From Tilletia caries (lineage: Eukaryota; Basidiomycota; Exobasidiomycetes; Tilletiales; Tilletiaceae), in contig JALUTQ010000032.1 of NCBI GenBank assembly GCA_032718865.1, positions 1,228,049 through 1,292,048 on the forward strand: a DNA stretch of 64,000 nt, read 5' to 3'. The notes beneath the pieces are model-generated. The model made no database searches and was not told the origin of the DNA. It saw nothing but the letters and a program-made list of their open reading frames with translations. This document shows, in pieces, positions 20,517 to 31,700 of this stretch; within the stretch, counting starts at the first letter, position 1; every line of letters begins with the position of its first letter. A program made the position numbers and the translations under genes.

Positions 20517-23500
20517 TCAAAGCTCATCCGGCGAAGGCGGGCGTGACCAACTAGCCGAGTACGTCGAGAACACACTCCCACCAGCCTCCGACTTCCCATC
20601 CACATCAGTCATCGTGTCCGCCTGGCTCACAATCTCATCAAAGTAATGCGCCGCAGTCGACCGAGGCGTGCGCGGCGTTCGAGGTAGGCGGTACGTCATC
20701 CCCGCGCTCATAATCGAGTACGCGATCACGCCCGTCCAGCCGGTCTGGTGGGAAGCGCCCAAGCCTTTACCGTTGTCCCCATTGAAGAACTCGTGGAACT
20801 GCACCAGCTCACGGAAGTTCGGGTCAAAGTCGGCCATCGGGATACCGCCATTGCAAGGTCGCCGGCCTTGCTCGTCGCGCGAGAACAGGTTGATCAGCCG
20901 GTGCTGCAGCTCCTCCGCAACGTGGCCGAGGTGCATAAAGTCGCCGCTGCCCGTAGGACACTCGACCTTGAAGTCCTCGCCGTAAAACTGGTAGAAGCGC
21001 TGCAGGGACTCGACCAACAGGAAGTTGACAGCCAGCCATATAGGACCACGCCAGTTACCTACAAAAAAAGGACGCGTCAGAAACGATGGGACCCCATCAA
21101 AGGAACCGGCAGAACGAGGCTCGAACTCACTGTTACCACCGAACATGGGACTGTGCGAGTCTCCGGGCCAGTACCCGACGCTGAAGTCCTCGCCCTTGAC
21201 ATTGACGCTGAACGGGTTGTCCTTGTGGAACTTGCTGAGCGAGCGAATACCGTACTGGCTCAAGAACTCCTGTCAAGGCACAAATAGAAAGAAAAAGTCA
21301 GCGGACAGCTCAAGAAGCAAAGAAGGAAGGAGAAAGAAAGAAATACGCACCGTCTCATCAAGCATCCGCTTCAAGATCTTCTCCAACCGCTCCCTGCTAA
21401 CCATAGCCAACAAACTCCGGTCCCCTTTCCCCTTCACCTTCATATTCGCAATATTACGATCACTCATCTCCGACCGATGCTCCATAAACCAATGCATCCG
21501 CTTCGCGAACGACGGGAACCGCTTCAACACCGACGGCTCCAGCGTCAGCGTCGCGTACAGCGGGATCAGACCCACCAGCGATTTCACAGGGATCAGCTGG
21601 AGGTTGTTGGGCCCCCATTGGATCGCATCGTAGTAGAACCCGTCCTCCTCGCTCCAGAGGGACAAGCCCTCATCGTCCCCGCCGTCGCGGTAGGTCATCG
21701 CGTCCGAGATGAAGATGAAATGCTCAAAGAACTTCGAAGCGATGTCCTCGTACGTCGGGTTATGCTTGGCCAGCTCGAGCGCCATGTTCAGCATGTTCAG
21801 CGCGTAGAACGCCATCCACGCCGTGCCGTCCGCCTGCCGGAGCGTGCCTCCCGTCGGCAACGGCTCCGAACGGTTGAACGGTCCAATATTGTCCAGTCCG
21901 AGGAAACCACCTTCGAACACGTTCGAACCGCTCGAGTCCTTCCGGTTAACCCACCACGTGAAGTTGATGAGCAGCTTCTGGAACACACGCTCGAGGAAGT
22001 CGAGGTCCTCCCGGCCGAACAGCTTGCGCTCAATCTTGAACACCCGGAACGTCGCCCACGCATGCACCGGCGGGTTGACATCGCTGAAGTTCCACTCGTA
22101 CGCAGGCAACGCACCGTCCGGTTTCATGTACCATTCGCGCGTGAAGAGGTCGAGCTGCTTCTTCGCGAAGGCAGGGTCGACCATCGCGAGCGGGATGCAG
22201 TGGAACGCCGTGTCCCAAACCGCCGAGAAGGGGTACTCCCACTTGTCCGGCATCGAGAGCACGTCCTCCATGTGCAAGTGTCTCCATTCCCGATTACGCA
22301 CATACTTGCGCTCCGGCGGCGGCGGCGGCTGTCCCGGGTCGCCCTGGATCCACTCCGACTGAATGAAGGTGTAGTGCTGCTTGTTCCAGAGCATGCCGGC
22401 CAGAGCCTGGCGCATGATGCCACGCATGTCGTCGTCGATGGGACCAGCGGCCAGACGGCTGTAGAACTCGTCCGCCTCAGCCCGACGCGAGTCAACAATG
22501 TTGTCAAAGGCCTCATCGTCGTTGATCGCAGGGTCCTGCTCCGGCGTCTTGGGAGTCAACTTGATGCGGACGACCGCACAGCCGCCTCCACCGGGGACCT
22601 GCGAGAAGACGTACTGCGCAGCCGCCTTGGTACCGAGCTTTTCGGGGTTCGTGTAGGGTCGCGAGCCAGTCGACTCATCGGGAGCTTCCCAGTACTCCTC
22701 CTCGACTTCGATCTCCTCCTCGACCTCGTGCTCGGTCTCGTCGCCGTCTTCCTGTCCGTCCTTGGCCGAGCCATCGAGAGGAGACTCCTCGCCGTCGTCC
22801 TGAGAAGGGCTGTCAGAGGGTTGAGCCAACTGCTTGTGCTCATCCTGCTGACGCGCCTTGGGCGTGGAGGGGCCCTTGACGAACTTCTTGACCGTCTTGG
22901 TCACCATGCGCGTCTTCTTGACAGCCTGAGCGCGGTCCTTCTCCATACGGTGCTCGATAATAATCTCGTCGTGGAAGCCATCCTTGGCAAAGCCATTCAC
23001 GTTCTTGACGTTGTACAGACGCTCCAGGTTGGTCTCGTTCTCGGTGAACATGAGCACGGGGGCGACCTCCTCATCGCTCACGGGCTCTGGGGCGGCACCG
23101 CGTCGCTTGGGCGGGTACGAAGGAGCAGGACTCGTCGAGCAGTGCAGGAACGAGTTGTCCATCTTCTCGTGGGTGACCTGAATGGTGTATTCGGCAACCT
23201 GCTTGAGCTCCGGCTTGGGCGGGGTCTCCTTGGGCCACGACCACGTGTTCTTGAAGATGAGCTGGGGGATGATGTGCAGATCGGCCGGGTCGGGACCACG
23301 GTTGTAAGCGCTGATTCGGATCGAGATGGCGTTCTCCTCATCCTCGTCCTTGGCATACTCGACGAAGACGTCCCAGTAGCGGTCCTCGTCGAACAAGTCC
23401 GTGTCGGTGATCTCGAACTCGGCGACATCGCGGCTACGGTTCTGACTCTCGCGGACGAGTTGCTCGTACGGGTACGAAGCCTGGGGGTACTTGTAGAGGT

Positions 23501-24775
23501 ACTTCATGTAACTGTGGGTAGGGGTGTTGTCGAGGTAGTAGTACAGCTCCTTGACATCCTCTCCGTGGTTGCCCTGGTTATTGGCCAGACCGAAGAGACG
23601 CTCCTTCAACATGCGGTCCTTGCCGTTCCAAAGCGCCAAGCTGAAGCCGAGACGACCGTGGTTGTCGCTCAGACCGGCGAGACCGTCTTCGCCCCAGCGG
23701 AAGGCACGACTGCGAGCATGCTCGTGCGGGAAGTGGGACCAGGCATCACCGTCGGCGGAGTAGTCCTCCCGGACGGTGGCCCACTGACGTTCGGAGAGGT
23801 ACGGACCCCAACGCTTCCAGTAGCGCTCTTTGCGAGTATCCTCATCGAGACGAGCCTCTTCCTTTGTCTGACCGCCGCGATCGGAGGCGGCGCCGGCTGC
23901 GCGGTCGAAGAAGCTGGTCGGCCCACGACCGTGGTGGGCGACGTGCTCGGATTGGGAGGCGGAGCGGGACTGCGGGTGAGACTGGTGGGAGCGGCCGGTG
24001 TTACGGTGGTGCTCCGCACCGGCGGTAGAGGTGCTCTCTTCGTCGCCGATGGTGGTGTTGCTGCGGGTCGACATGCCTGAGACGGATTTGCGGTGGTAGG
24101 ACTGGGGTCGGGCTGAGTAATGAGTGGAGTTCTGAGTGTAATATGACAGCGATTTTTTGTGCGAGTCAGTTTGGGCGATTGAAACACCAGAGAAGAACAT
24201 TGCGGAGGAAGACATGTAAAACGTACGTGGTGGGAGCCCTGGTCGTCGTCGTCCAAGCGGAGATGGAAGTTTTCGCGGGAGTGGAAAGAAGGCTGAGGGT
24301 TGTGCTGGGGACGAACGTATTGCTTTGGCTCCCCCTTCACAGTCGAGGCTGCATGGGGATGAAGACAAAGGGTGTGAGAAAGTGTACGCGACAAAGGAAA
24401 GCTTGAAGAACGCGCATGTGTGTGTGACATACCGGACTGGGCGGTGCTCTTCCTGCGAGGGAAAGTACCTCTGCTGTTACCAGAGCCGGAGCCCTGGCCA
24501 GGGATGTTGATGTGGAGATCTCCAGCTGGGTCAGGCGAGCCAGGGTTCTGGGGCGAAGCGTCGCCGCCATTGTTATGGTCACCCATGTCCTGAGTGGGCT
24601 GTCGGTCTATGTTCGTGACGGCGTCAGAGTCGGTAGAGTAGGAGACGGTGCGGGAGAAGGTGATGTGTGCGAGGGAGGCACGAGGGGTGCCGGGTGGTGT
24701 TGATTCGTGAGGTTCGAAGGTGTGGGTGGGGTTTGGAGAGGGAGGGAAGTCAGGGGTGACGCAGCCGGGTGCCAT
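20517..24775 (-). CDS. GH63-type glycoside hydrolase, YMR196W-like
   Basis: CDS complement(join(20517..21058,21131..21269,21351..24131,24227..24348,24433..24775)), 1308 aa; all junctions keep frame. The N-terminal 200 residues are Ser/Pro/His-rich and probably disordered. The hydrolase starts at RYWKRWGPYLSERQWATVRE and continues with SHFPHEHARSRAFRWGEDGL, FKNTWSWPKETP, LAGMLWNKQHYTFIQSEW, AFHCIPLAMVDPAFAK, and MFGGNS/NWRGPIWLAVNFLL across the last splice. This order matches the yeast Ymr196w family, whose (alpha/alpha)6 domain is related to GH63 glucosidases; substrate unknown. No signal peptide is evident, so it is probably cytosolic. An acidic Glu/Asp insertion lies near residues 690-720. 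A start at the internal ATG 24585 is also possible. The gene lies in the inverted segment. Confidence 0.85.
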
Positions 24776-25626
24776 GGTTGGAGACGCGCGACAGGGAGGG
24801 TATCAGAGAGAAGAAGGAGTCAGAAGCAGTAGAGAGGGGGGGGGAATAGAAGGAGAGGTGAGACAATAAAAGGCGACTTACAAAGGGAGAGAAGTTGAAG
24901 TTGGCTGAGACAGACAGGATCAGCACAGCGAGGACGATGCCGTGGCTGGGTCTGTTGAGGGAGGAAGACGAAGAGAGACAGGCGTGTAAGGTTTGAGAAT
25001 GCGATAGACTGCTTTGCCTTATTGGGACGAGGATCTAAGGCGGTGCCCCCCAAGAGATGCAAGAGGGAAGTAAAGTAACGTACCTAGATAGAAGGGTGCC
25101 AAGGCCAAGGCGGCAGATAGGGAAGGAATCGCGAGGTGAGTATGGTGATGTCAGCTCAGGCCAGCTGTTGATAGGGATATGGACGAGTGGCTCACCTAAT
25201 TGGGTTGTCGAAGGTGATCGACGGTTGAGGGGGTTCGGGCGCAACGGCTCTGAACACGCGGGTGTGTGTGGTGGGAGATGGGGGCTATGTTAATCCCAAC
25301 GGACGCTGGACGGGGGGAAGTGAGGGGAGGGAGACAACGGAGGGGGGACAGGGACAGGGAGAGGGACAGGGAGCTTCGAATGGAAGATCGTCGTCGTCCT
25401 CAATCAATACGGAGACCTCTGGAACTGGATGAGCGATGAGCGGGTGAGTGAGTGCTCGATCGCACGGACTATCCACACAGAGCGCACTTCGCACTTCGCA
25501 CCCGCACTCGCACTCGCACTCGCACTTCCCGTTCCTGGGCCTGCCTTCCTTCCTTCTGAGCGTCTCCGTTCTCTCTCTGGGTGAGCACCTCCTTCTTTTT
25601 TGCTGGGAACATCACCCTCGTCATCA
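24776..25626 (-). other. GH63 upstream region with possible small-exon gene
   Basis: The minus strand between 24890 and 24700 has no AG dinucleotide and is CT-rich, like a fungal core promoter. Further out there are several exon-like pieces with good splice sites: 25424 leftward (VPEVSVLIEDDDDLPFEAP), about 25255-25190 (FRAVAPEPPQPSITFDNPIR, donor GTGAGC), and about 24960-24892 (HGIVLAVLILSVSANFNF, hydrophobic, donor GTAAGT). They may belong to one small membrane-protein gene whose first exon sits at 12145, now separated by the MULE inversion. I do not recognise the product. Confidence 0.25.
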
Positions 25627-25635
25627 TGCAGTGCG
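25627..25635. repeat. 9-bp target-site duplication, set A partner (TGCAGTGCG)
   Basis: Reverse complement of the CGCACTGCA at 12354-12362. Confidence 0.9.
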
Positions 25636-28600
25636 GCACGGCCTTATTTCCCCGAATCTCGGAGATTCGGCGCGGCAGCGCGCGCGCCGCGCGCGCTCCT
25701 CAGTCCTCCCCTCACCGACCTCAGACCTGCCCCTTCACTGCTGCGCGCGACTTAACTCAACTGCTCACTCATTATCACTACGGCTGGGGCAACTGAACTG
25801 AAAAGGATGATATTCCAGGCTCATTGATTGAAAATAACTGGGTATCGCAGAACCGGTTGGTAGTTGGTAGTTGGTACAGCGAGAGCCAGGACGAGTGAAG
25901 CATCGTTCCCGCAATTGTGTCCAGGACAAGCAGGTCAGAGATGATCAGCCCTTGCGCATCACCTTGTCGTCCGCCTAGAACCTGCCCGCGGGTGCGCGTC
26001 GTGTGGATTGCGTCTCGTGGGTAATGGGTTACTGCAGAATATTGGAGTGGGACAGTGGATTAGATCGATGGGCGATGATGGTCCGCTTGACCACAAAACA
26101 ATGTTGCTCACAGATTCTGATCACTTGTTCTGCTCTCTGCCGTCTGCAACATGCCCCGCCGCTCGCGCATCTGTGCATCTCAATTCTCGCAGACGTGAGG
26201 CGGAAGGCAATGACGATTGATTGATTTGGTGCTGTGTTGCACATGGAAACAACATATGCTGTTAGCAAGGGCTATGACAGTCGACAGACAGAAACGTCTG
26301 AAACTCTGTACTCACAGACGCGATATTTACCACGCATCACCTTTAACTGATTCGCATAATCGCATTGAATGACTGACTCAATCGTCGCAAATAGGATGAA
26401 GTCAGATCAGTTCAAGCTCGTGCAGCGTGCTACGCTCTGACATTATGCCCATCAGTCATCACTCACTCGATCCATGACCTACAGGCTACCTGCCTCACTT
26501 CGATTGCACTGCCCTCACCACTCCTGTGCGAGACCCGGTAGCTACGCGCCATTGAGATGCTCCGCAGGTCAGCTGCAGGATGTGCAAAAGAAGAGGGAGG
26601 GGAGAGGTCAGAACCGAGTGATATGGCAGCGCCTAACAAAAATATGGAACGGCTCACAAAGTCATAAGTCTTGCAATGCACCACCGCCTCGAGCGCACTC
26701 GCAAAATGCATACCTGCGAGACCAAAGAGCATGGTCAGTATCCTTTGCCAGACCTCCGTGCGTGAGGCGCCATTCGTCCTACCACTGGGCACTGACCTGA
26801 AGTAAAAAGAGGATTCTTTGATGAAAAATCAAAGATGACCAATGCTGTAAATTGTTTAGAACCTGGAGGTGCGCAATGCGCATAGCACCATTGTGTCAGC
26901 GCGGAGGCAACAAGCGTGGATCTCGAACTTGGAGTCATCAGCCACAAGCTGAGTGGGGATGATTGCCAGCGACGGTACTCACTATTCTTGCACCTTTTTC
27001 GCGGCAATTTCTTTGTTTAATTCGTGAATGGTGGTGTGGTGGTGGTCTCCCGTTTCGATCGACCTGGGCAATTGAGGCAAAGTAAAGAAGTCAGTTCAGG
27101 ATGAAACAACGGGGAAGATTGAGGAGATCATGCCGTGACCTGCTCGTGTAAAAAAAACATCACTCGTGCAGCTACCCCTCTTCGTCCCAAGAGACAACCT
27201 CCTTCGAACCCCCTGCCTACCTTACCATCCAGTCCTTGATACCTGTCTTCTTTTTCAGCACCAAGGAGATCTCATACGGAGCAGCTCACCGAAAACACCT
27301 CTGCCCAATCAGAGCAGCTCCCCGACAACATCTCTGCCTGCACAGAAGGTAGACATGGAGGCGAATGGGGAAGGTGAGTTAACGGTCATCACTTTCCGAC
27401 GCGCGCAAACAGTGGTATCGCATCACTGATGACTTACTTGTTCCGGCTGCCGATATGCTATGCCTTGTGAGCAGCAACCTCACTACCTCAGGTCCGGCGG
27501 CAAGCCCAGGGTCTTCACGAGGAAGAAGAGGCGTGCGGCTGTGTGCGGAGGTGCCAGATCCGGATGAAGAGGGGCTGCGCCTTTGGACCGGGGGCGAGCT
27601 ATTCGGCTGTTGCTGTCGAAAGAATGAACCAAGAAGAATAATCAGCTCTGTCCTGTGTGTGAGAACGAAGCAAGGTTTGCTGTTTGCATTGTGTGAAGCT
27701 ACATACCTCGATACCTCGCGGCTCCGCGCTGCCAGCAGCCATGAGCCAATAATGATGCGAGTGTGGCGGTGGTCAGGTACAGGTAGGGCGGAGAAGGGTT
27801 TGCGGTCCTTCGAGGAGAAGGAGACGGGAGGCAGCAGCAGAGCCGCGGAAGGCCGGGAGAAGGGCTCCAGCCGCAACAGGAAGAGGGAAAAGAGGCATGC
27901 GGCGTGACTGTGGGAGCGGGTGGAGCTGAGGGAGCGGGTGGAGCTGGGGGTGACGCCGCGGATAGCCGTCTACCCGCTGGTTGATTCGAGACGAGGGAAG
28001 AAGCGGATTGGGATCGGCCGTCGGAGGCATCAAGGGAGAATGAGCCGGAGTCTGGAGCCGACTGTGGCGGAGGTCAACTGCTGCTGTGTGGCCGACGGGA
28101 AAGACTCGAAGGTACTATCGGAGGGAGGAAGGGTGTGGATGAGCGAGGGTACTGGATGAGCGAGGGAAAAAGTGTGGTGTCAGCATGCAGCCGGAAGAAA
28201 AGAACCAAAGAATTAGGTTGCGCAGCTGCGCCGATCACGCTCACCTGTTGCTGCCCCGGACATGAAGCCGTGTGTGTGCTCGGTCGGTCTGATATCGAAA
28301 GGGCCAAGTGTGCACATGTGGCGCCGGGATGCAGCTGCCATGCCAGATTGCGGTCGAGGTCAAAGATCACTGAATAAGCGGAAAAGACAAGGTGTGAGTC
28401 AGCAACGCCTCTGGTCACAGTTTACAGTGACCATTAACCAGCATACGTACCCCCTGCCTGTCGTAGTCGCGACGCTGCCTGTCGTAGTCGCGACGCCCGT
28501 GGACCACATCCGTCAACAGGTGCTTCATCACCTCGAGCCGGGCGTTGATGTCCACAATACTGTCGCGACTGCATACGAAGTCCTCGTCGCGCATCTTTCG

Positions 28601-31176
28601 CCGCAGCTGTTCTCGAAGTGTTGTCAGCTTGTCGATCCTGGCGAAGGCAACCTCGAGCGCCTGGTTGCGCGCGGCGCGCACATGCGCAGCCGTGAGCCCA
28701 GAAGCTGGAAGTATGGCGGCTGTTGGTGCGGCTGCTGAGGCGACTACTGCTGCTGCTGCTGCTGGTGCGGCTGCGGCTGCTGCTGCTGCTGCTGAGGCGG
28801 CTGCGTCGTTGACGTCTGCTGCTGCTGCTTCTGATGCGATCGGGTCTCGAATGCGTGACTGTTGGTTCATTGTGTGGTGCTTGACCTTCCGCGAGAACTG
28901 TGCCAGCGGCAGAGCAAGTACTCGGTGAGCTAGCCACATGTGCTTGCAGGGAAACTCACTGATCCGAAATGCCTCACATGGGCAAGAAACCAGCTCCATC
29001 TCGTCGCCAAGCGCGTCCAACGACAGCTTCAGCGCGTACTGATGGCCGGAATTGCTGAAAGAATCGACCGTCACCGACTCGATGTCGCCACCGTCCTGGC
29101 GCAAGTGGGTTACGAGAGCAAGGGCGTCTGTGTACGGGACGTCTTGCGCCTTCTGTCTTGCGGCACGGTCTGCTTTGGTCAACGAGCATGCCTGAAGACC
29201 AAGACCCACTCAAAGCTCGCTGGTGTGGTAGTCCTGTAAACATTGCCGAAGGAGGAACCAAAGGAGGACGTCGACACCTTGTTTGCGCATGAGTCCGAGG
29301 TATAGTGTCTTGAGCTGGTTGTGCCAGTTTTCGATGTAATTGTTCGTGTTGACGCCCTTGTGCGGTTGCTGCCTCCACGCTCGAGCCCACATCTTCTTGT
29401 AGGGGACCCAAAAGGTCTGTATGTAGGTCGTCCAGTCCTCACATCGCCGCCAGCGCTCCATGAATTTACGAAGCTCCTCGTCGAATGACTGCGGGTCATG
29501 AGCGTTCATGAGTAGAAGGAAGTCGGAACGCGCCTCCTTCTGGGCCTTCTGGTTGTCTTGAATTCGAAGCGCGCCTTTCGGGTAGTTGCCTTCGCCCTTA
29601 ACCTTCAGCTTGCTGCTGGCCGTGACAGCTTTTTAGCATGTGCCAGTCGCAGAAAAAGACGTCAGGAGTGAGGGGGCCGGGAAAAGCCTGCCGAATCGCG
29701 CTGAGCTCTGTTGTGGAGCAGTCGATCATGAATTGACGAGGCGAGAATCGTAGGCGGGGATGTCTTCGGAGCGCTTCCAGCCAGAACGCAATAAGCTGCG
29801 CGTGCTCTGCATTTGTGAGCATAAAGGCGACTGGGATTCCGCGGCCTGTGGTGGTGCTGCGAACAACGAGGCTGTACAGCCACACTTTTTCCTTCTTGTC
29901 GAAACCGAAGCAAGTGTTGTGAGTAGCGTCCATACACACCACACTGTTCTGGCCGTGAGCAAGCAGCATGTCGACTTGCCATGAGGAAAGAAAAATATGC
30001 CGCCCATGTCTGCTCGTCCTCAGCGCAGGGGATGTCCTGATTAATGGCTGCGATGCCTCCGTTTCCTTGCACCTCGTCCACCCACTTCTGTAGGCTGCTC
30101 AGGCGGTCAGGAGCTTTTCTGGCCGCACGGAGAAGCTGTTGACGGACTTCGTTGTAGATGTCCATGTGTCTGATACGGAAAGACTCGGGGACCGACTCGA
30201 GAACCCCGCTGCTCCTCTCTAGCTGGTGAAGTTGATCCGATTCCAGCCGCAGGAGGTTTCGCATCGCTTTCCAGTCGCGCCCTTCTTCCACTCGGGCCCG
30301 AATCCAGTCTCGGACTCTTCTAGGCAGCCGGGACTCGCCAACACTTTGCAGCGAGGAAGGATCGTGCCCGGTGTGACCGTGTGTCCACTTGACATAGATT
30401 CGGTTGTCGCCAATCGGCTGACAGGCGACAAATTTAGCGGGGCAGCCGACCTTAATGGAAGGGTCACGACGACGCCGTTTTCTGGGGCTGAGATTGGGAT
30501 CTTTTGGTTTGTTCCGCGGCTGTCCTGCATGATCACACTCGTAGCGGTGACGCCAGAGAAGCATGTCAGCAGTAAGTAGTACAGCGGCAGCTGCTGCGCG
30601 CCCAGCAGCATTCACTAAGCCCCTTTGGGCGTTATGATCTGCATCATCTGCGTCTCCCTCCTGCTCGTCTAGCTCGCCCGCACGACGTGCAGCTGCTGCA
30701 TCCTCGATCTCCAGCAGGCTAGGACCTCCAACAAATCCTTCACCTGCGCCACCCGCCACTTTGTCCCGTCTATCCAGATTCCATTTCCCGGGAAGGGAAG
30801 CCATCCACCCTTCGTACTCTGCTTGGTCCTCCAGAACCACCCAGACCACCTTTGATCCCTCTGGACAGTAAGGCACTACGGCGCGGAGGGAGCGGAAGAG
30901 ACGCAGACTCGCCGCATTAAGCGACATTGGCAAAGAGGAAATGAAAGATACTGTGAGAATAATGTGGATGAATAAAAGGGCGTAAAGGACGAGGAAGGGG
31001 AGCATTGGAAAGGCGGTGGATGTGGTGGAAGGAAGGCAGCAGACGGGCAGACCGGACGCGTCGACGCGTCTGCTGCCCAGTCTCTTACGTAAGTGACACG
31101 CTATCATATTGGCTCGCCCGACAAGCCGCACTGCGGCTTGTCGGGCTCTTTTCGCTTCGGGGAAACAAGGCCCTCC
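25636..31176 (-). mobile_element. Mutator-like DNA transposon (MULE), copy 2, inverted
   Basis: Nearly identical reverse-oriented copy of the element at 12363-17881, with the same terminal repeats and subterminal palindromes (about 25652-25670 and 31116-31146). Differences are mostly one- or two-base homopolymer changes, a few substitutions (one is Asn/Asp before PSIKVGCP) and a longer GCT/GCA repeat near 28745-28800. High similarity suggests recent amplification or gene conversion. Confidence 0.92.
28415..30927 (-). pseudogene. MULE transposase, copy 2 (frame-disrupted)
   Basis: Same domain order as copy 1: zinc module, Asp-Asp-Glu core with C-x-x-H, then SWIM finger. Here the frame is intact across AARKAPDRLSSLQKWV, AFPGPLTPDVFFCDWHM and IQTFWVPYKKMWARAW, where copy 1 is broken. 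It is broken by an extra T near 29990 (after WAAYF) and an extra A near 29632 (after CDWHML). It shares with copy 1 the in-frame TGA after DYHTSEL, so neither copy encodes an uninterrupted transposase as written. Confidence 0.85.
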
Positions 31177-31185
31177 CTCCAGGTT
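31177..31185. repeat. 9-bp target-site duplication, set B partner (CTCCAGGTT)
   Basis: Reverse complement of AACCTGGAG at 17882-17890. Confidence 0.9.
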
Positions 31186-31187
31186 GC

Positions 31188-31520
31188 ACCATGACCAGTG
31201 TTGTGAGTACGGGCCCCGCCCGAACGGGTGACCGTTCGGATAATGGCTTCGGGCGGGTAAAATTGCCACACGGAGTCGCGCGGGCGGGTAGCATTCTCAC
31301 GGAAAAAATTCGGGCATTTCGGGGGGCAACCCGACGACGATTTTGCAGCGCTCGAAGCTGTCGGGCCCTAGTCGTGCCTGCCCCAGCAGCGGGCCGGGCG
31401 GGTGGTGACTGTGAGGATTTTCAAATCGGGCGGGTACAAAAACAGTGAAAACGCCACGTTACCCGGCACTACCCGGTCCGAACCCGCCCGTTACCCGAAA
31501 CTAACAACACTGACCATGAC
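31188..31520. mobile_element. hAT-type MITE (317 bp) with 8-bp target duplication
   Basis: The element body is 31196-31512. Ends are CAGTGTTGTGAGTAC and, reversed, CAGTGTTGTTAGTTTC; the CAGTGTTG terminus is typical of hAT elements. ACCATGAC is duplicated on both sides (31188-31195 and 31513-31520), the 8-bp size of hAT insertions. The interior is GC-rich with repeated CGGGCGGGT / ACCCGCCCG motifs and no ORF, so it is non-autonomous. It sits 2 bp from the MULE set-B target duplication. Confidence 0.9.
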
Positions 31521-31625
31521 CGCCGATTTGAGTACGTCATCCCATCGGGACAGGTCTTCCTCGCGCACAGGCACAACAGTCAACAAGCTTCCTACGACAA
31601 GTACTTAAAGGTCGAGGTTCGCTGT
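31521..31625 (+). other. Short open frame ending before the SDR gene, possible gene relic
   Basis: From the MITE edge the frame reads FEYVIPSGQVFLAHRHNSQQ and on to EVRC, then TAA at about 31625. Read through the reconstructed empty sites of both transposons it stays open for only a short distance upstream. It may be the 3' exon of a gene split by the two insertions, or chance. Confidence 0.2.
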
Positions 31626-31700
31626 TAATCGACAAACGTTCAGCTTTCCATCTTCCTCCTCACACGCGCATCCTGATCATCCCTCTTCGCACCATCCACA

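Noticed and set aside
21477..24080. 867-codon plus-strand ORF
   Set aside because: Antisense to the GH63-like gene, whose five exons have consistent splice phases and family motifs. The ORF is a by-product of high GC codon use (Val/Leu/Arg-rich, no domain).
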